Source of the DNA: UBA668 sp966112835
Lineage (GTDB): Bacteria > Actinomycetota > Acidimicrobiia > Acidimicrobiales > Ilumatobacteraceae
Direction: 5' to 3'
NCBI GenBank assembly: GCA_966112835.1
Contig: CBHWEI010000007.1
Span: forward strand, 1-35,654
Length of the DNA: 35,654 nucleotides
Part shown: positions 7,744-16,142 of the stretch, piece by piece
Layout of the letters: every line of letters begins with the position of its first letter
Position numbering within the stretch: position 1 is the first letter of the stretch
Notes under the pieces: model-generated
What the model saw: only the letters and a program-made list of their open reading frames with translations
Databases searched by the model: none
What the model was told of the DNA's origin: nothing
Made by a program: the position numbers and the translations under genes

Positions 7744-8499
7744 GTGACCAACGCACCGTTCCAGAAGCTCAGCATCTTCTTCCCGATGTGGAACGAAGAG
7801 GCGTACATCCATCGCGCCGTCGGCTACGCGAAGGAGGAGTGCGAGATCCTGGTCGAGCGCGGCGAGATCCTGGACTACGAGCTCATCGTCGTCGACGACG
7901 CCAGCACCGACAGCACGCCGCAGTTGGCCGACGAACTGGCCGCCAACGACCCGCACGTGAAGGTGGTCCACCACCCGGTGAACCGCAAGCTCGGCGGCTC
8001 GATGAAGACCGGCTTCGCCGCGGCGACGGGCGACCTGGTGCTGTACACCGACGCGGACCTGCCGTTCGACATGGCCGAGGTGGGGCATGCGGTGCGCCTG
8101 CTGCGCTACTACGAGGCCGACATCGTCAGCGCCTACCGCCACGACCGCACCGGCGAGGGCAGCAGCCGCGCCATCTACACCTTCTTCTACAACCTGCTCA
8201 TCCGCACCCTGTTCGGTGTGCGCATGCGCGACATCAACTTCGCCTTCAAGCTGTGCCGCACGCGCATCTTCGAGCACATCCAGCTGCAGAGCGAGGGCTC
8301 GTTCATCGATGCCGAGCTCATCATCAGCGCGAAGAAGCTCGGCTACGAGGTCATCCAGTACGGCGTCGACTACTTCCCCCGCACCCGCGGCGAGAGCACG
8401 CTGGCCTCGTTCGGCGTCATCAAGAAGATCGTCAACGAGATGTTCGCCCTGCGCAAGCAGTTGAAGGGCATCACGCCCATCGCCGGCCCCAACGCCTGA
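7744..8499 (+). CDS. GT2-family glycosyltransferase (dolichyl/polyprenyl-phosphate sugar synthase-like)
   Basis: 251 residues with a GT-A fold and no membrane anchor. It resembles DPM1-like enzymes, which load a sugar from a nucleotide sugar onto polyprenyl phosphate. Visible motifs are FPMWNEE near the N-terminus, VVDDASTD (nucleotide binding), the metal-binding DADLPFD, and MRDINFAFKL with the downstream acceptor/base region. The C-terminus ends shortly after the GT-A fold. The start is GTG 7744 with a leaderless -10 box. A donor-making role for the GT39 enzyme at 112-2220 is plausible, since GT39 proteins use polyprenyl-phosphate sugars, but the genes are 5 kb apart and the link is inference. 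Confidence 0.85.
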   Translation: MTNAPFQKLSIFFPMWNEEAYIHRAVGYAKEECEILVERGEILDYELIVVDDASTDSTPQLADELAANDPHVKVVHHPVNRKLGGSMKTGFAAATGDLVLYTDADLPFDMAEVGHAVRLLRYYEADIVSAYRHDRTGEGSSRAIYTFFYNLLIRTLFGVRMRDINFAFKLCRTRIFEHIQLQSEGSFIDAELIISAKKLGYEVIQYGVDYFPRTRGESTLASFGVIKKIVNEMFALRKQLKGITPIAGPNA

Positions 8500-8525
8500 T
8501 CGCGAACCTCACCGGAAAACGAAGT

Positions 8526-8556
8526 TCGGGGCCCCGCTCCCGCCGCGAGGCCCCGA
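8526..8556. terminator. GC hairpin between convergent GT2 and peroxidase genes
   Basis: TCGGGGCC (8526-8533) and GGCCCCGA (8549-8556) form an 8-bp stem with a 15-nt loop, lying in the 106-bp gap between two convergent stops. There is no T-run. It is terminator-like for either strand. Confidence 0.5.
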
Positions 8557-8605
8557 GATCTTCGGCCGACCGGGGGAACCTGGCCGGCGGTGTGGGGATC
8601 TTGGA

Positions 8606-11600
8606 TCAGTCGTCGTTCACGATGGTGCCGTTGCCGACGCCGCGGGCGATGGTGATGCCCACCGGGCTGCTGAGGCGCACGGTGTACGTCTCGTTCCCCT
8701 CACGCAGGCGGTCGCCCGAGATGGGCACCCGCACCGTGGCGGTGCGCTGACCGGCGGCGAACCGGACCGTGGTGTTGACGGCGGAGTAGTCGCCGCCCGC
8801 CCGGGCCGTGCCGTTCGCCGTGGTCGCCACGACACTGACCGCGGCGCTGGGCGCACGGGACAGGGTGATGGTGAACGTGGCGAACGTGAAGCCGGTGTTG
8901 CCCTCGCGCTGCGACACGTTGTTGATGGTCGCCGACGGCGGCGTGTCGTCGTCGAGGATGATGCCGGTGGCCGAGACCTGCGAGACCACCGTGTTGGTGA
9001 CCCCGACGATCGAGAAGATCACCGTCTCGTTGCCCTCGACTGCGTTGTCGCCGATGACCCGCACCGGGACCACCAGGCTGGTGGCGCCGGCGGGGATGGT
9101 GACGGTGCCCGTCGCCGCGGTGCGGTTCGGGGCGACGAAGTCGATGCTCGGCGTCGCCGTGCCACCGGCGGCCCGCCAGCTGACGCTGATGGGACGCACG
9201 CTGGGGCGGTCGAGCTGGAGGGTGAAGTTCAGCGGGTTGCGGGCGTTGGTGCCCCCCTCCACCACCTGCTGGCTCGGGCCTGCCGAGAGGATGGCGACGT
9301 CGTCGTCCTTGATGGTGGCCGTCATGGTCGTGGTGGCCGGTGCGTTCGCACCAGTGACCGCACCGATCGCCAGCGTGAACTGCTCGTCGAACTCGACGAC
9401 GGCGTCGTCGGTGAGGGTGACCACGACGGTGGAGGTGGTCTCGCCGGGCAGGAACACCGCGGTGCCGAAAGCGTCGACGTAGTCGTCGCCGGCGAGTGCG
9501 GTGCCGGGCACGAGCGACCAGTCGACCGTGACCGGAGCGACCGGCGCCTGGTCCAGGGTGAGGTCGAACGAGACGAAGCTGGCCGGGCCCTCGGTTGCCG
9601 TGGGATCGGCGCCCAGGGCGAGGTTGGGCAGGTCGTCGTCGACGATGGTGGCGCTGAGGGCGAGGGCGAGCGGATCGGTGAGTGCCACCGTCGAGCCCGT
9701 CACGTTGAAGTCGACGGTCTCGTCGCCCTCCACCAGTCCGTCGCCGATGACGTCGACCGTGACGTCCACCTTCGTGGCACCGGCGGGCACGATGGCCGTG
9801 CCGGCGGCGGCGGTGAAGTCGACGCCGTCGGTGGCCGTGTTGGCGACCGCCGCCCAGTCGACCGGCGTGTCGGTGGCCATCACCCGATCGATCGAGATGG
9901 TGGCGCTGAGCACGGCGATGTCGGGGCTGTTGCCCTCGGTGACGGTGCCCGCCGAGAGCATCGCGGCTGCCGGGTACTGGAAGATCCGGGCCTCGGGCAG
10001 CGAGGTGATGGTGGTGAACGCCGGGTCGAGCGGGAACGGGTCGACCGCCACCGCCGTGAAGACGTGGGCAGTGTCGACCGCGTCGGTGAGCACGAGCGGC
10101 AGCGTCGCGGTGCCGGTGCCGTCGGTGACGGCGGTACCCACCGGGATGTCGTCCATGAAGAACGCCATGTCGGTGCCGACGATGGGCAGGCCGTTGCCGT
10201 CGATGAACAGGCCCGTGACCGTGATGTTGGTGGCGTCGACGACGGCCGGCACGCCGAGCGTGATGGTGGCCGAGGGCGGCAACACCACGTTGCCGGTGAC
10301 CGCAGCCGTCGGATCCGACGGCACGGCCTCGGTGTTGCCGGCGTTGTCGGTGAAGCCGTAGATGGCACGGATCTGGTTGCCCAGGTCGCTCGGCTGCACC
10401 ACGTAGGTGTCGCCCACGTTGAGGTCGGTCCACAGCGGGAAGCCGGGGGCCTGCGGGTCGAACGTGACGCCGTCCCAGCTCTGCCACAGCACCGAGGCGA
10501 TGGTCGGGTCGAAGCCGTTGGGGTCGACCACGTTGGGGATGACCGACAGCGTGTCGCCGATCACCGGGAAGAGGTTGTCGATCGCCACGGAGCCCGTGGG
10601 CGAACCGTCGGCACCGGGGCCCTGCGGGCTCAGGTCGACGAGGCCGTCGGGGAACTGGGCGAACTCGACGTCGAGCAGGATGTCGGTGCCTTCGCCGACG
10701 GTGGTGTTGGGTGCAACACCGCCGCCACCGCCACCGCCACCGCCGCCACCGGCGCAGCCCGTGCCGCCGCCGCCGACCGCACCGCCACCGCCGCCACCGC
10801 CACCACCGAGGGTGGAGGGGATGTGGGTGACCACGGTGAGGCCGTCGGGCATGGTGCCGATGACGTACTGGTCCATGGGGCAGCGGAAGACGGCCGTGTC
10901 GATGCCGGCGTTGCTGTAGCTGATCTCACGCTTGATGTCGCAGGTGCCCGGGTCGAGCTGGCCGGCGAGGAGCTGCTGCTGCACGTCGGCGAGCGAGTTG
11001 ACGATGATGGGCAGGCCGTTGCTGAGCGTGCACTCGAGGTGCACGTCGAGGCTGGCGTCGCCTTCGATGAAGTCGTTGCCGCCGCCGCCCTCGAGCAGGT
11101 CGGAGCCGGCAGCGCCGAACACCATGTCGTCGCCGGTGAACATGTTCAGGCTTCCCTGCGGGGCCAGCATGGTGGCCCGGCGGAGCAGGTCCTCCAGACC
11201 GCTGATCTCGTCGAGGTTCTTCTGGGTGAGCTCCTGGTTGGCCGCCTTCAGGCGATCGTCGCCGCGCAGGGTGTCGTCGAGCGGGCTGCCGCTGATGCCC
11301 TCGACCAGGCTGAACCGGTCGCGGGGGTTGGCGGCGCCGCCGCCGACCAGCGGGGGCAGGCTGAGGTCGCCGAACGCCTTCACGGTGGACCGCGAGTAGG
11401 TGGCGAAGTCGAAGCCCAGGCCGCCGACGCTGTTGTCGACGCCGTTGCCGATGACCATGATGTCCATGCCGCCGTCGGCGTGGTACCGGTCGTCGCCGCC
11501 GCCGCCGATGAGGACGTCGTCGTCGCCGTCGGTGGGCGGGAACTCGGAGAGGTCGTCGCCGGCCAGGAAGTCGCTGCCGAGGGCGCCCTCGGCCCAGTCC

Positions 11601-14600
11601 TGGCCCAGGCCGCCGGTGACGGTGTCGATGCCGGAGCTGCCGTAGAACAGGTCGTCGCCGGCGCCGCCCATGGCCTCCTTGTCGTCGACGCCGCCGATGA
11701 TGGCGTCGTCGCCGTTCTCGCCCAGGAGGATGTCGAGGCCGTTGCCGGGGTTGATGACGTCGTTGCCATTGCCACCGGAGATGGTGTCGTTGCCGCTGAT
11801 GTCGGTGAGGACGTCGTTGCCGTCGTTGCCCTCGATCGCGTCGGCACCGACGCCGCCTTCCAGGCGGTCGTTGCCGTCGTTGCCCCACAGCGAGTCGTCG
11901 CCCTCGGCCGAACGGACCTTGTCGTCACCGTTGGTGCCGATCCAGGTGCTGTGGTTCTCGGTGGTGCCCTTGCCGGTGAGGCGGATGGTGCCGTCGCTCA
12001 TGCGGACGAGCTTCGACACGCCGTCGAGGTTGGGTTCGAAGTACGGGGTGCTCGGGTCGTCGACGATGCCGCTGGGGTTCGTCTGCGCGCTCAGGTCGAA
12101 GGTGTAGTCGCTGCGGGTGAACGCCGCGCCGGGGATGTTGACGGCGTCGGTGTTGCGACGGATGAGGTCGGAGAACGTCGTGCCCTCCAGTTCGGCCAGC
12201 AGCGGCAGGCCCTCGGTGCGCATGAGGTAGTACATGCGGTCGTTGCCCTGCAGGGCCTCCATCTGCGTCTCGAAGACGTAGTTGAAGGTGCTGCCGAGCA
12301 TGCCGCCGAACAGCGGCGGGGCCTCGGCCAGGCCACCGATCCACAGGTCGACGTCCTCCAGGCCGGTGATGCTCTTGCCGTCGACGTTGGCCCAGGTGCC
12401 CGTGCCGTCGAGGAAGTCCTGTGCGTCGGGGGTGACCAGGTCGATGATGTCCTGGGCCGCCGCACGACGCTCGTCGTTGGTGGTGGCGGCGAGGATGCTG
12501 GGGTGCTGGCCGTAGGCGGCGATGAAGTTCACCAGCGAGGCCTGGTGGCGCAGCGCCATGCCGAAGTCGGTCCAGTCGTGGTACGGCTTGAGCTGGGTGT
12601 TGCCGGCCGCACCGGCGATGGTGCCGGTGAACAGCTCGCGGCGGAACTGGTTGAGCGGGGCGATGCCCTCGCTGCGGGCACGGGTGATGTTCAGCGTGCC
12701 CAGGTCCAGCGGCAGGCCGACCAGGTTGTTGCGCAGCGCCTCGGTGATGAACTCGTCGATCTCCTCGCCGCGCTGGCTGACCATGCCGCGGATGATCGAG
12801 CCGGTGGCCCGCTGGTTGGTGAGGTGGCCGGCCGAGCCGCCGTCGTTGAAGGCGGTCGGGTTCAGGAAGGCCGCCATGAGCGACATGTCGTTGCTGCTGC
12901 CGTCGGCGTTGGTGCGGGCCATGGTCTCGGTGAGCATGGAGTGACCGAAGCGGTAGACGGCGTGGGCGAACTCGGCGGTGATGGCCGGGTTGAACGACGG
13001 GTCGTAGCCGCCGAACAGGTCGACGTTGGGCTGGATGGCCCGGGCGAACTCGCCGAGGGCGATGTGTTGATACTCCATCTCGTTCACGAACTTGGCGGCC
13101 TGGAACAGGCGCTCGCCGTTCCATGCACCGTTCGTGCCGGGGATGACCCACGCCGCGATCTGCGCGGGCGAGCTGAGCGGCAGCGTGGGGATGAGCTCCT
13201 TCAGCTGGTCGATGAGGCCGTTGTGCTCGCTGTGGAAGATGTCGTGGATGGACGTCAGGCCGATGTTCTCGTTGCAACGACCGTCGCCGCAGATGTAGTG
13301 GGCGCCGAGCATCTCGTCGTCGTACGTGCCGGGCAGCTGGTCGTCGGTGGTACCCGGGTCGGTGTCGGGCGTCTGGGCGACGGGCGGCGTCGACGGGTCG
13401 TGGTCGTCGTCCCACGTGCCGGGGGCGGCGTGGTGGGCGATGTCGTTCAGGAAGGCGTGGCCGGTGCGCAGCGAACCGAGCGCGCTGGGCGACACGGGCG
13501 AGTCGGGACGGCCCTCGAACAGGGTGTTGTCGCCCATGACCAGCTGCGGGTAACCGTCGACGCCGGGGATGAACTTGCCGTAGGCGTCGGTGGCGATGAG
13601 CGGCACGTTGCCGACGTCGCTGTCCTCCAGCTGGATGCCGAGCAGGTTCAGGGCCTGGTTCTTCACGTCGGTCCACGTGGGCAGGCCACCATCGGCGCCG
13701 GTGAGGAGGCGGCCGGTGGAGACGGGCTTGCCGTTCTCGTCGAGCGCGTACTCACGCAGGAACACCTGGTGCGACGGGTGCGACGTGTAGGTCTGGTTGT
13801 TGTCGATGTAGGGCGTCACCTGGTTGGTGGCGTCCTTGATGTCGTCGGCGGTGCCGAGCTCGCCGTCGGGGCCGGGCAGGTTGGTGGCCCGGGTGAGCAC
13901 CATGAAGTTGGTGGCGCTGCCGGGGATGTACAGCGGGTCGTCGGGCTGCAGGGGCACGAACACCGACCCGCTGCCGCCCTTGGCGGCGAGGTCGAGGCCG
14001 TGGTCGAAGAACTGACCGAACAGCGTGAACAGCGAGTTGTACGAGGCCGAGAAGCCGGCGTCGGGGGCGACGTTGGGCAGCGAGTACTGCTTGATCTTCG
14101 GCGTGTCGGGGTTGCGGTCCTGGTCGACCAGGACGGTGGTGGCGCCGAAGCCGTGACCCTGGGTCTCGGCGGCGGCGGCGACGGCGGCCGGGTTGTGCTC
14201 GGTCTGGTCGCTGATGAGGTTGCTGATGATGCGCGGGTCCTTGTCGACCACGATGCCCGAGTTCTGCTCGTAGCTGGTCGCGTCGCCCACCTGCAGCGGA
14301 CCGCTGCCGTCCGGGTCGAACGTCAGGCCGTCGGCCTTGCCGTAGACCGCCTTGGTGAGGCGGGGGAAGGTCTGGTCGGCGGAGCCGTAGAGGCTCTGGT
14401 TGTCGACCAGGTTGTTGTGCTCGCCGTTCGTCTGGCGCAGGCCGAACGCCCGGTTGATGTTCGGGACGGCCGTGGCGCAGGCGGCCACGTTGGTGAGCGC
14501 GTCGGGGGCGGTGCACAGCAGCCCGGTCCCGTCCGGGTGCGCCTCCGAGATCTGGATCTGGGTCAGGATGAACTCCAGATCGTGCTGGGTCAGGTTGATC

Positions 14601-14737
14601 CGCTGCGGCACCGCCGGCCGCACGGCCTGCGCGCTGGCGGGCGTACGACCCGCCGCCACCGTCAAGATGCCACCCGTCAGCATCGCCAATGCCAAAACCG
14701 CCCCGGCTGACCTCCGGGTACGAAAACGACCACTCAT
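8606..14737 (-). CDS. Giant secreted animal-type haem peroxidase with RTX and Calx-beta repeats
   Basis: 2043 residues. A Sec signal peptide runs to about residue 36 (TPASA then QA). The animal haem-peroxidase domain (~229-905) has the distal-side motif FGQFFDHGL (His246), HDIFHSEHN (~498-506) and the proximal-side RFGHSML (His599). It is followed by RTX-type calcium-binding nonapeptides (GNDGND, GGNGND and similar, ~935-1110 and ~1198-1227), a poly-Gly linker (1311-1340, interrupted by a TGCAG), an Ig-like region (~1385-1585), and four Calx-beta modules (~1590-2043), each ending in a DDD-like turn. Expected activity is H2O2-dependent oxidation of halides or organics outside the cell, with calcium-stabilised repeats for folding or adhesion. 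The start is ATG 14737, preceded by GGGGAA at a Shine-Dalgarno distance. The frame stays open 16 codons further upstream but has no signal there. Confidence 0.85.
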   Translation of the reverse strand: MSGRFRTRRSAGAVLALAMLTGGILTVAAGRTPASAQAVRPAVPQRINLTQHDLEFILTQIQISEAHPDGTGLLCTAPDALTNVAACATAVPNINRAFGLRQTNGEHNNLVDNQSLYGSADQTFPRLTKAVYGKADGLTFDPDGSGPLQVGDATSYEQNSGIVVDKDPRIISNLISDQTEHNPAAVAAAAETQGHGFGATTVLVDQDRNPDTPKIKQYSLPNVAPDAGFSASYNSLFTLFGQFFDHGLDLAAKGGSGSVFVPLQPDDPLYIPGSATNFMVLTRATNLPGPDGELGTADDIKDATNQVTPYIDNNQTYTSHPSHQVFLREYALDENGKPVSTGRLLTGADGGLPTWTDVKNQALNLLGIQLEDSDVGNVPLIATDAYGKFIPGVDGYPQLVMGDNTLFEGRPDSPVSPSALGSLRTGHAFLNDIAHHAAPGTWDDDHDPSTPPVAQTPDTDPGTTDDQLPGTYDDEMLGAHYICGDGRCNENIGLTSIHDIFHSEHNGLIDQLKELIPTLPLSSPAQIAAWVIPGTNGAWNGERLFQAAKFVNEMEYQHIALGEFARAIQPNVDLFGGYDPSFNPAITAEFAHAVYRFGHSMLTETMARTNADGSSNDMSLMAAFLNPTAFNDGGSAGHLTNQRATGSIIRGMVSQRGEEIDEFITEALRNNLVGLPLDLGTLNITRARSEGIAPLNQFRRELFTGTIAGAAGNTQLKPYHDWTDFGMALRHQASLVNFIAAYGQHPSILAATTNDERRAAAQDIIDLVTPDAQDFLDGTGTWANVDGKSITGLEDVDLWIGGLAEAPPLFGGMLGSTFNYVFETQMEALQGNDRMYYLMRTEGLPLLAELEGTTFSDLIRRNTDAVNIPGAAFTRSDYTFDLSAQTNPSGIVDDPSTPYFEPNLDGVSKLVRMSDGTIRLTGKGTTENHSTWIGTNGDDKVRSAEGDDSLWGNDGNDRLEGGVGADAIEGNDGNDVLTDISGNDTISGGNGNDVINPGNGLDILLGENGDDAIIGGVDDKEAMGGAGDDLFYGSSGIDTVTGGLGQDWAEGALGSDFLAGDDLSEFPPTDGDDDVLIGGGGDDRYHADGGMDIMVIGNGVDNSVGGLGFDFATYSRSTVKAFGDLSLPPLVGGGAANPRDRFSLVEGISGSPLDDTLRGDDRLKAANQELTQKNLDEISGLEDLLRRATMLAPQGSLNMFTGDDMVFGAAGSDLLEGGGGNDFIEGDASLDVHLECTLSNGLPIIVNSLADVQQQLLAGQLDPGTCDIKREISYSNAGIDTAVFRCPMDQYVIGTMPDGLTVVTHIPSTLGGGGGGGGGAVGGGGTGCAGGGGGGGGGGGVAPNTTVGEGTDILLDVEFAQFPDGLVDLSPQGPGADGSPTGSVAIDNLFPVIGDTLSVIPNVVDPNGFDPTIASVLWQSWDGVTFDPQAPGFPLWTDLNVGDTYVVQPSDLGNQIRAIYGFTDNAGNTEAVPSDPTAAVTGNVVLPPSATITLGVPAVVDATNITVTGLFIDGNGLPIVGTDMAFFMDDIPVGTAVTDGTGTATLPLVLTDAVDTAHVFTAVAVDPFPLDPAFTTITSLPEARIFQYPAAAMLSAGTVTEGNSPDIAVLSATISIDRVMATDTPVDWAAVANTATDGVDFTAAAGTAIVPAGATKVDVTVDVIGDGLVEGDETVDFNVTGSTVALTDPLALALSATIVDDDLPNLALGADPTATEGPASFVSFDLTLDQAPVAPVTVDWSLVPGTALAGDDYVDAFGTAVFLPGETTSTVVVTLTDDAVVEFDEQFTLAIGAVTGANAPATTTMTATIKDDDVAILSAGPSQQVVEGGTNARNPLNFTLQLDRPSVRPISVSWRAAGGTATPSIDFVAPNRTAATGTVTIPAGATSLVVPVRVIGDNAVEGNETVIFSIVGVTNTVVSQVSATGIILDDDTPPSATINNVSQREGNTGFTFATFTITLSRAPSAAVSVVATTANGTARAGGDYSAVNTTVRFAAGQRTATVRVPISGDRLREGNETYTVRLSSPVGITIARGVGNGTIVNDD
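8609..9970 (-). repeat. Four tandem Calx-beta modules (coding)
   Basis: The 3' end of the peroxidase gene encodes four ~110-residue modules. Each has the TEG/REG opening, the GxDY/GVDF motif, a GDxxxExxE loop and a terminal D-rich turn. They are divergent at the DNA level, so this is an old duplication. Confidence 0.75.
10718..10807 (-). repeat. Poly-glycine-encoding tract (coding)
   Basis: GCC/ACC-type triplets on the top strand encode about 25 glycines in two blocks (residues 1311-1319 and 1330-1340) flanking a short Gly/Thr/Cys stretch. It joins the peroxidase-RTX half to the Ig/Calx-beta half. It is a slippage-prone tract, and copy number may vary between strains or be misassembled. Confidence 0.7.
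11408..11935 (-). repeat. RTX-type calcium-binding nonapeptide repeats (coding)
   Basis: Encodes residues ~935-1110 of the peroxidase, with repeated GxGxDxxxx units such as GNDGNDRLE, GGNGNDVIN and GAGDDLFYG. A second short block is encoded at ~11048-11146. Confidence 0.75.
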
Positions 14738-14772
14738 AGTGTTCCCCGCCTTAGTTGCTCCCACAACGGGAG

Positions 14773-14801
14773 ACCATAAGGTCAAGCGCCTTCCTTGACC
14801 A
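14773..14801 (-). promoter_or_regulatory. Peroxidase promoter with inverted-repeat operator candidate
   Basis: Minus strand: TGGTCA (14801-14796), 17 nt, TATGGT (14778-14773), giving a ~30-nt leader with GGGGAA before the ATG at 14737. The inverted repeat GGTCAAG (14780-14786), 7 nt, CTTGACC (14794-14800) covers the -35 box and spacer, the place for a repressor or activator site. The leader holds a small hairpin, CTCCC-ACAAC-GGGAG (14758-14772). The rest of the 225-bp divergent region shows only the short palindrome GCCGCGCGGC at 14821-14830. Confidence 0.45.
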
Positions 14802-14930
14802 GAGGCCTGAACCTGAATGAGCCGCGCGGCCTACGCCCTTTGTGGGCACGGTCTCAAGCCCGTAGCGAGGTGTGGTGAACTACTCACGGAAGGTGGTGGA
14901 GGCTGACCTGTCCCTGATCAGATCCCTTGG

Positions 14931-14936
14931 TAGATT
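14931..14936 (+). promoter_or_regulatory. -10 box and leader of L,D-transpeptidase gene
   Basis: TAGATT lies 26 nt before the GTG at 14963. GGAG at 14955-14958, 4 nt before the GTG, can serve as a Shine-Dalgarno. Unlike most genes here, this one seems to have a short leader. The -35 is weak. Confidence 0.4.
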
Positions 14937-14962
14937 CATCACGCAAGCAATTCCGGAGCATC

Positions 14963-16111
14963 GTGAACAGTCGTCCCCCTCAACAGCCGCACCGGCGCCC
15001 CGCAGCGCCGCCGCCGTCCCCGTGGAAGCGGTGGGCGCCCGCCATCGCGGCAGGTGGCGTGCTTGCAGTGGTCGTGTTCGCAGGGTTCTCGGGCAGCGAC
15101 GACCCCACCAACGCGGCGCCCGGCCCGAACCCTGGTTCGGTGAACGCCGACCTCAGCGTGCCCATCAGCACGCAGCCGAACGTGGTCGTCAAGACCGACC
15201 CGGCCGCGCAGAAGACGCAGCTCAGCCAGACCCTGCGCAAGGGCGTTTTTGGCGACGAGGTGAAGGCCATGCAGCAGCGACTGAAGGACTTCGGCTTCGA
15301 CCCGGGCCCCATCGACGGCCAGTTCGGCACCGGCACCCAGCAGGCCCTGTGGGCGTTCGAAGGCCTGGTCCTGCAGCGTGCGTACGACCAGCAGACCGGC
15401 GAGCTCGACAACGACACCTGGCAGCTCATGCAGGACCCGCTGGTGTTCCAGCCGCGGCGTCCGCAGGGCGTGGGCAGTACCCACATGGAGATCTACCTGC
15501 CGTTGCAGGCGGCCATCGTCTTCACCGACGACAAGCCGACGCTCATCACCCACATCTCGTCGGGCACCGGCGAGACCTGGTGCGAGATCATCACCCAGGA
15601 CACCGACGACAAGGGCCAGCCGTTGCCCGAGCCGGTGAAGAAGGACGTCTGCGGCGTGTCGAAGACGCCGGGCGGCGTGTTCCAGTTCTACCGACGCTAC
15701 GAGGGCAACCGTCAGGGACCCCTGGGTGGCATGTGGAACCCTGTGTACTTCAACTACGGCATCGCCGTGCACGGTGCGAAGAACGTGCCCGACGCGCCGG
15801 CGTCGCACGGGTGCATCCGCATCCCCATGTACATCGCCGACTACTTCCCCTCGTTGGTGAAGAACAAGGACTACGTGTTCGTGTGGGACGGCAAGAAGGA
15901 GCCCGAGCAGCAGTCGAAGAAGGACATGCTGCCGGTGTTCAACTACCCGAACCCCGACGCCACCACGTCCACCAGCAGCACCACGAGCACCACCACGACG
16001 CTGCCGGCCACGACCACCACGAAGAAGCCGACGCCCACCACCACGACCACGGTGAAGCCGAAGCCCACCACGACCACGTCGTCGTCGACCACCACGACCA
16101 GCGGGGCCTGA
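14963..16111 (+). CDS. L,D-transpeptidase (YkuD) with peptidoglycan-binding domain, catalytically intact
   Basis: 382 residues. The N-terminus is cytoplasmic and basic, with one membrane anchor (~25-42). A PG_binding_1 domain lies at ~92-142 (GDEVKAMQQRLKDFGFDPG) and a YkuD domain at ~173-310. The catalytic set is complete: His270 (AVHG) and SHGC with Cys284, which forms the acyl-enzyme for 3-3 cross-links or for attaching proteins to peptidoglycan. A Thr/Lys/Pro-rich tail (~334-382) could span the wall. A TTG at 14927 is in frame, but GTG 14963 has the Shine-Dalgarno and fits the domain start. Its closest relative in the window is the protein at 25703-26746, ~81% identical over the last ~137 aligned residues but lacking the catalytic residues. 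It is divergent from the peroxidase and convergent with the zinc peptidase. Confidence 0.9.
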   Translation: MNSRPPQQPHRRPAAPPPSPWKRWAPAIAAGGVLAVVVFAGFSGSDDPTNAAPGPNPGSVNADLSVPISTQPNVVVKTDPAAQKTQLSQTLRKGVFGDEVKAMQQRLKDFGFDPGPIDGQFGTGTQQALWAFEGLVLQRAYDQQTGELDNDTWQLMQDPLVFQPRRPQGVGSTHMEIYLPLQAAIVFTDDKPTLITHISSGTGETWCEIITQDTDDKGQPLPEPVKKDVCGVSKTPGGVFQFYRRYEGNRQGPLGGMWNPVYFNYGIAVHGAKNVPDAPASHGCIRIPMYIADYFPSLVKNKDYVFVWDGKKEPEQQSKKDMLPVFNYPNPDATTSTSSTTSTTTTLPATTTTKKPTPTTTTTVKPKPTTTTSSSTTTTSGA

Positions 16112-16142
16112 TACGGCGGGGTCGCCCGCTCAGCCGAACCCG

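Noticed and set aside
10064..14710. A 1548-codon open frame antisense to the haem peroxidase gene
   Set aside because: It is an antisense shadow common in GC-rich DNA: composition is Val/Gly/Ala/Arg/Asp/His-rich with no domain, while the opposite strand has a signal peptide and recognisable domains.
14802..14930. Riboswitch (for example c-di-AMP type) before the L,D-transpeptidase
   Set aside because: Actinobacterial wall genes often carry one, but I could not fit the conserved core, and the -10 box lies only 26 nt before the start, leaving no room.
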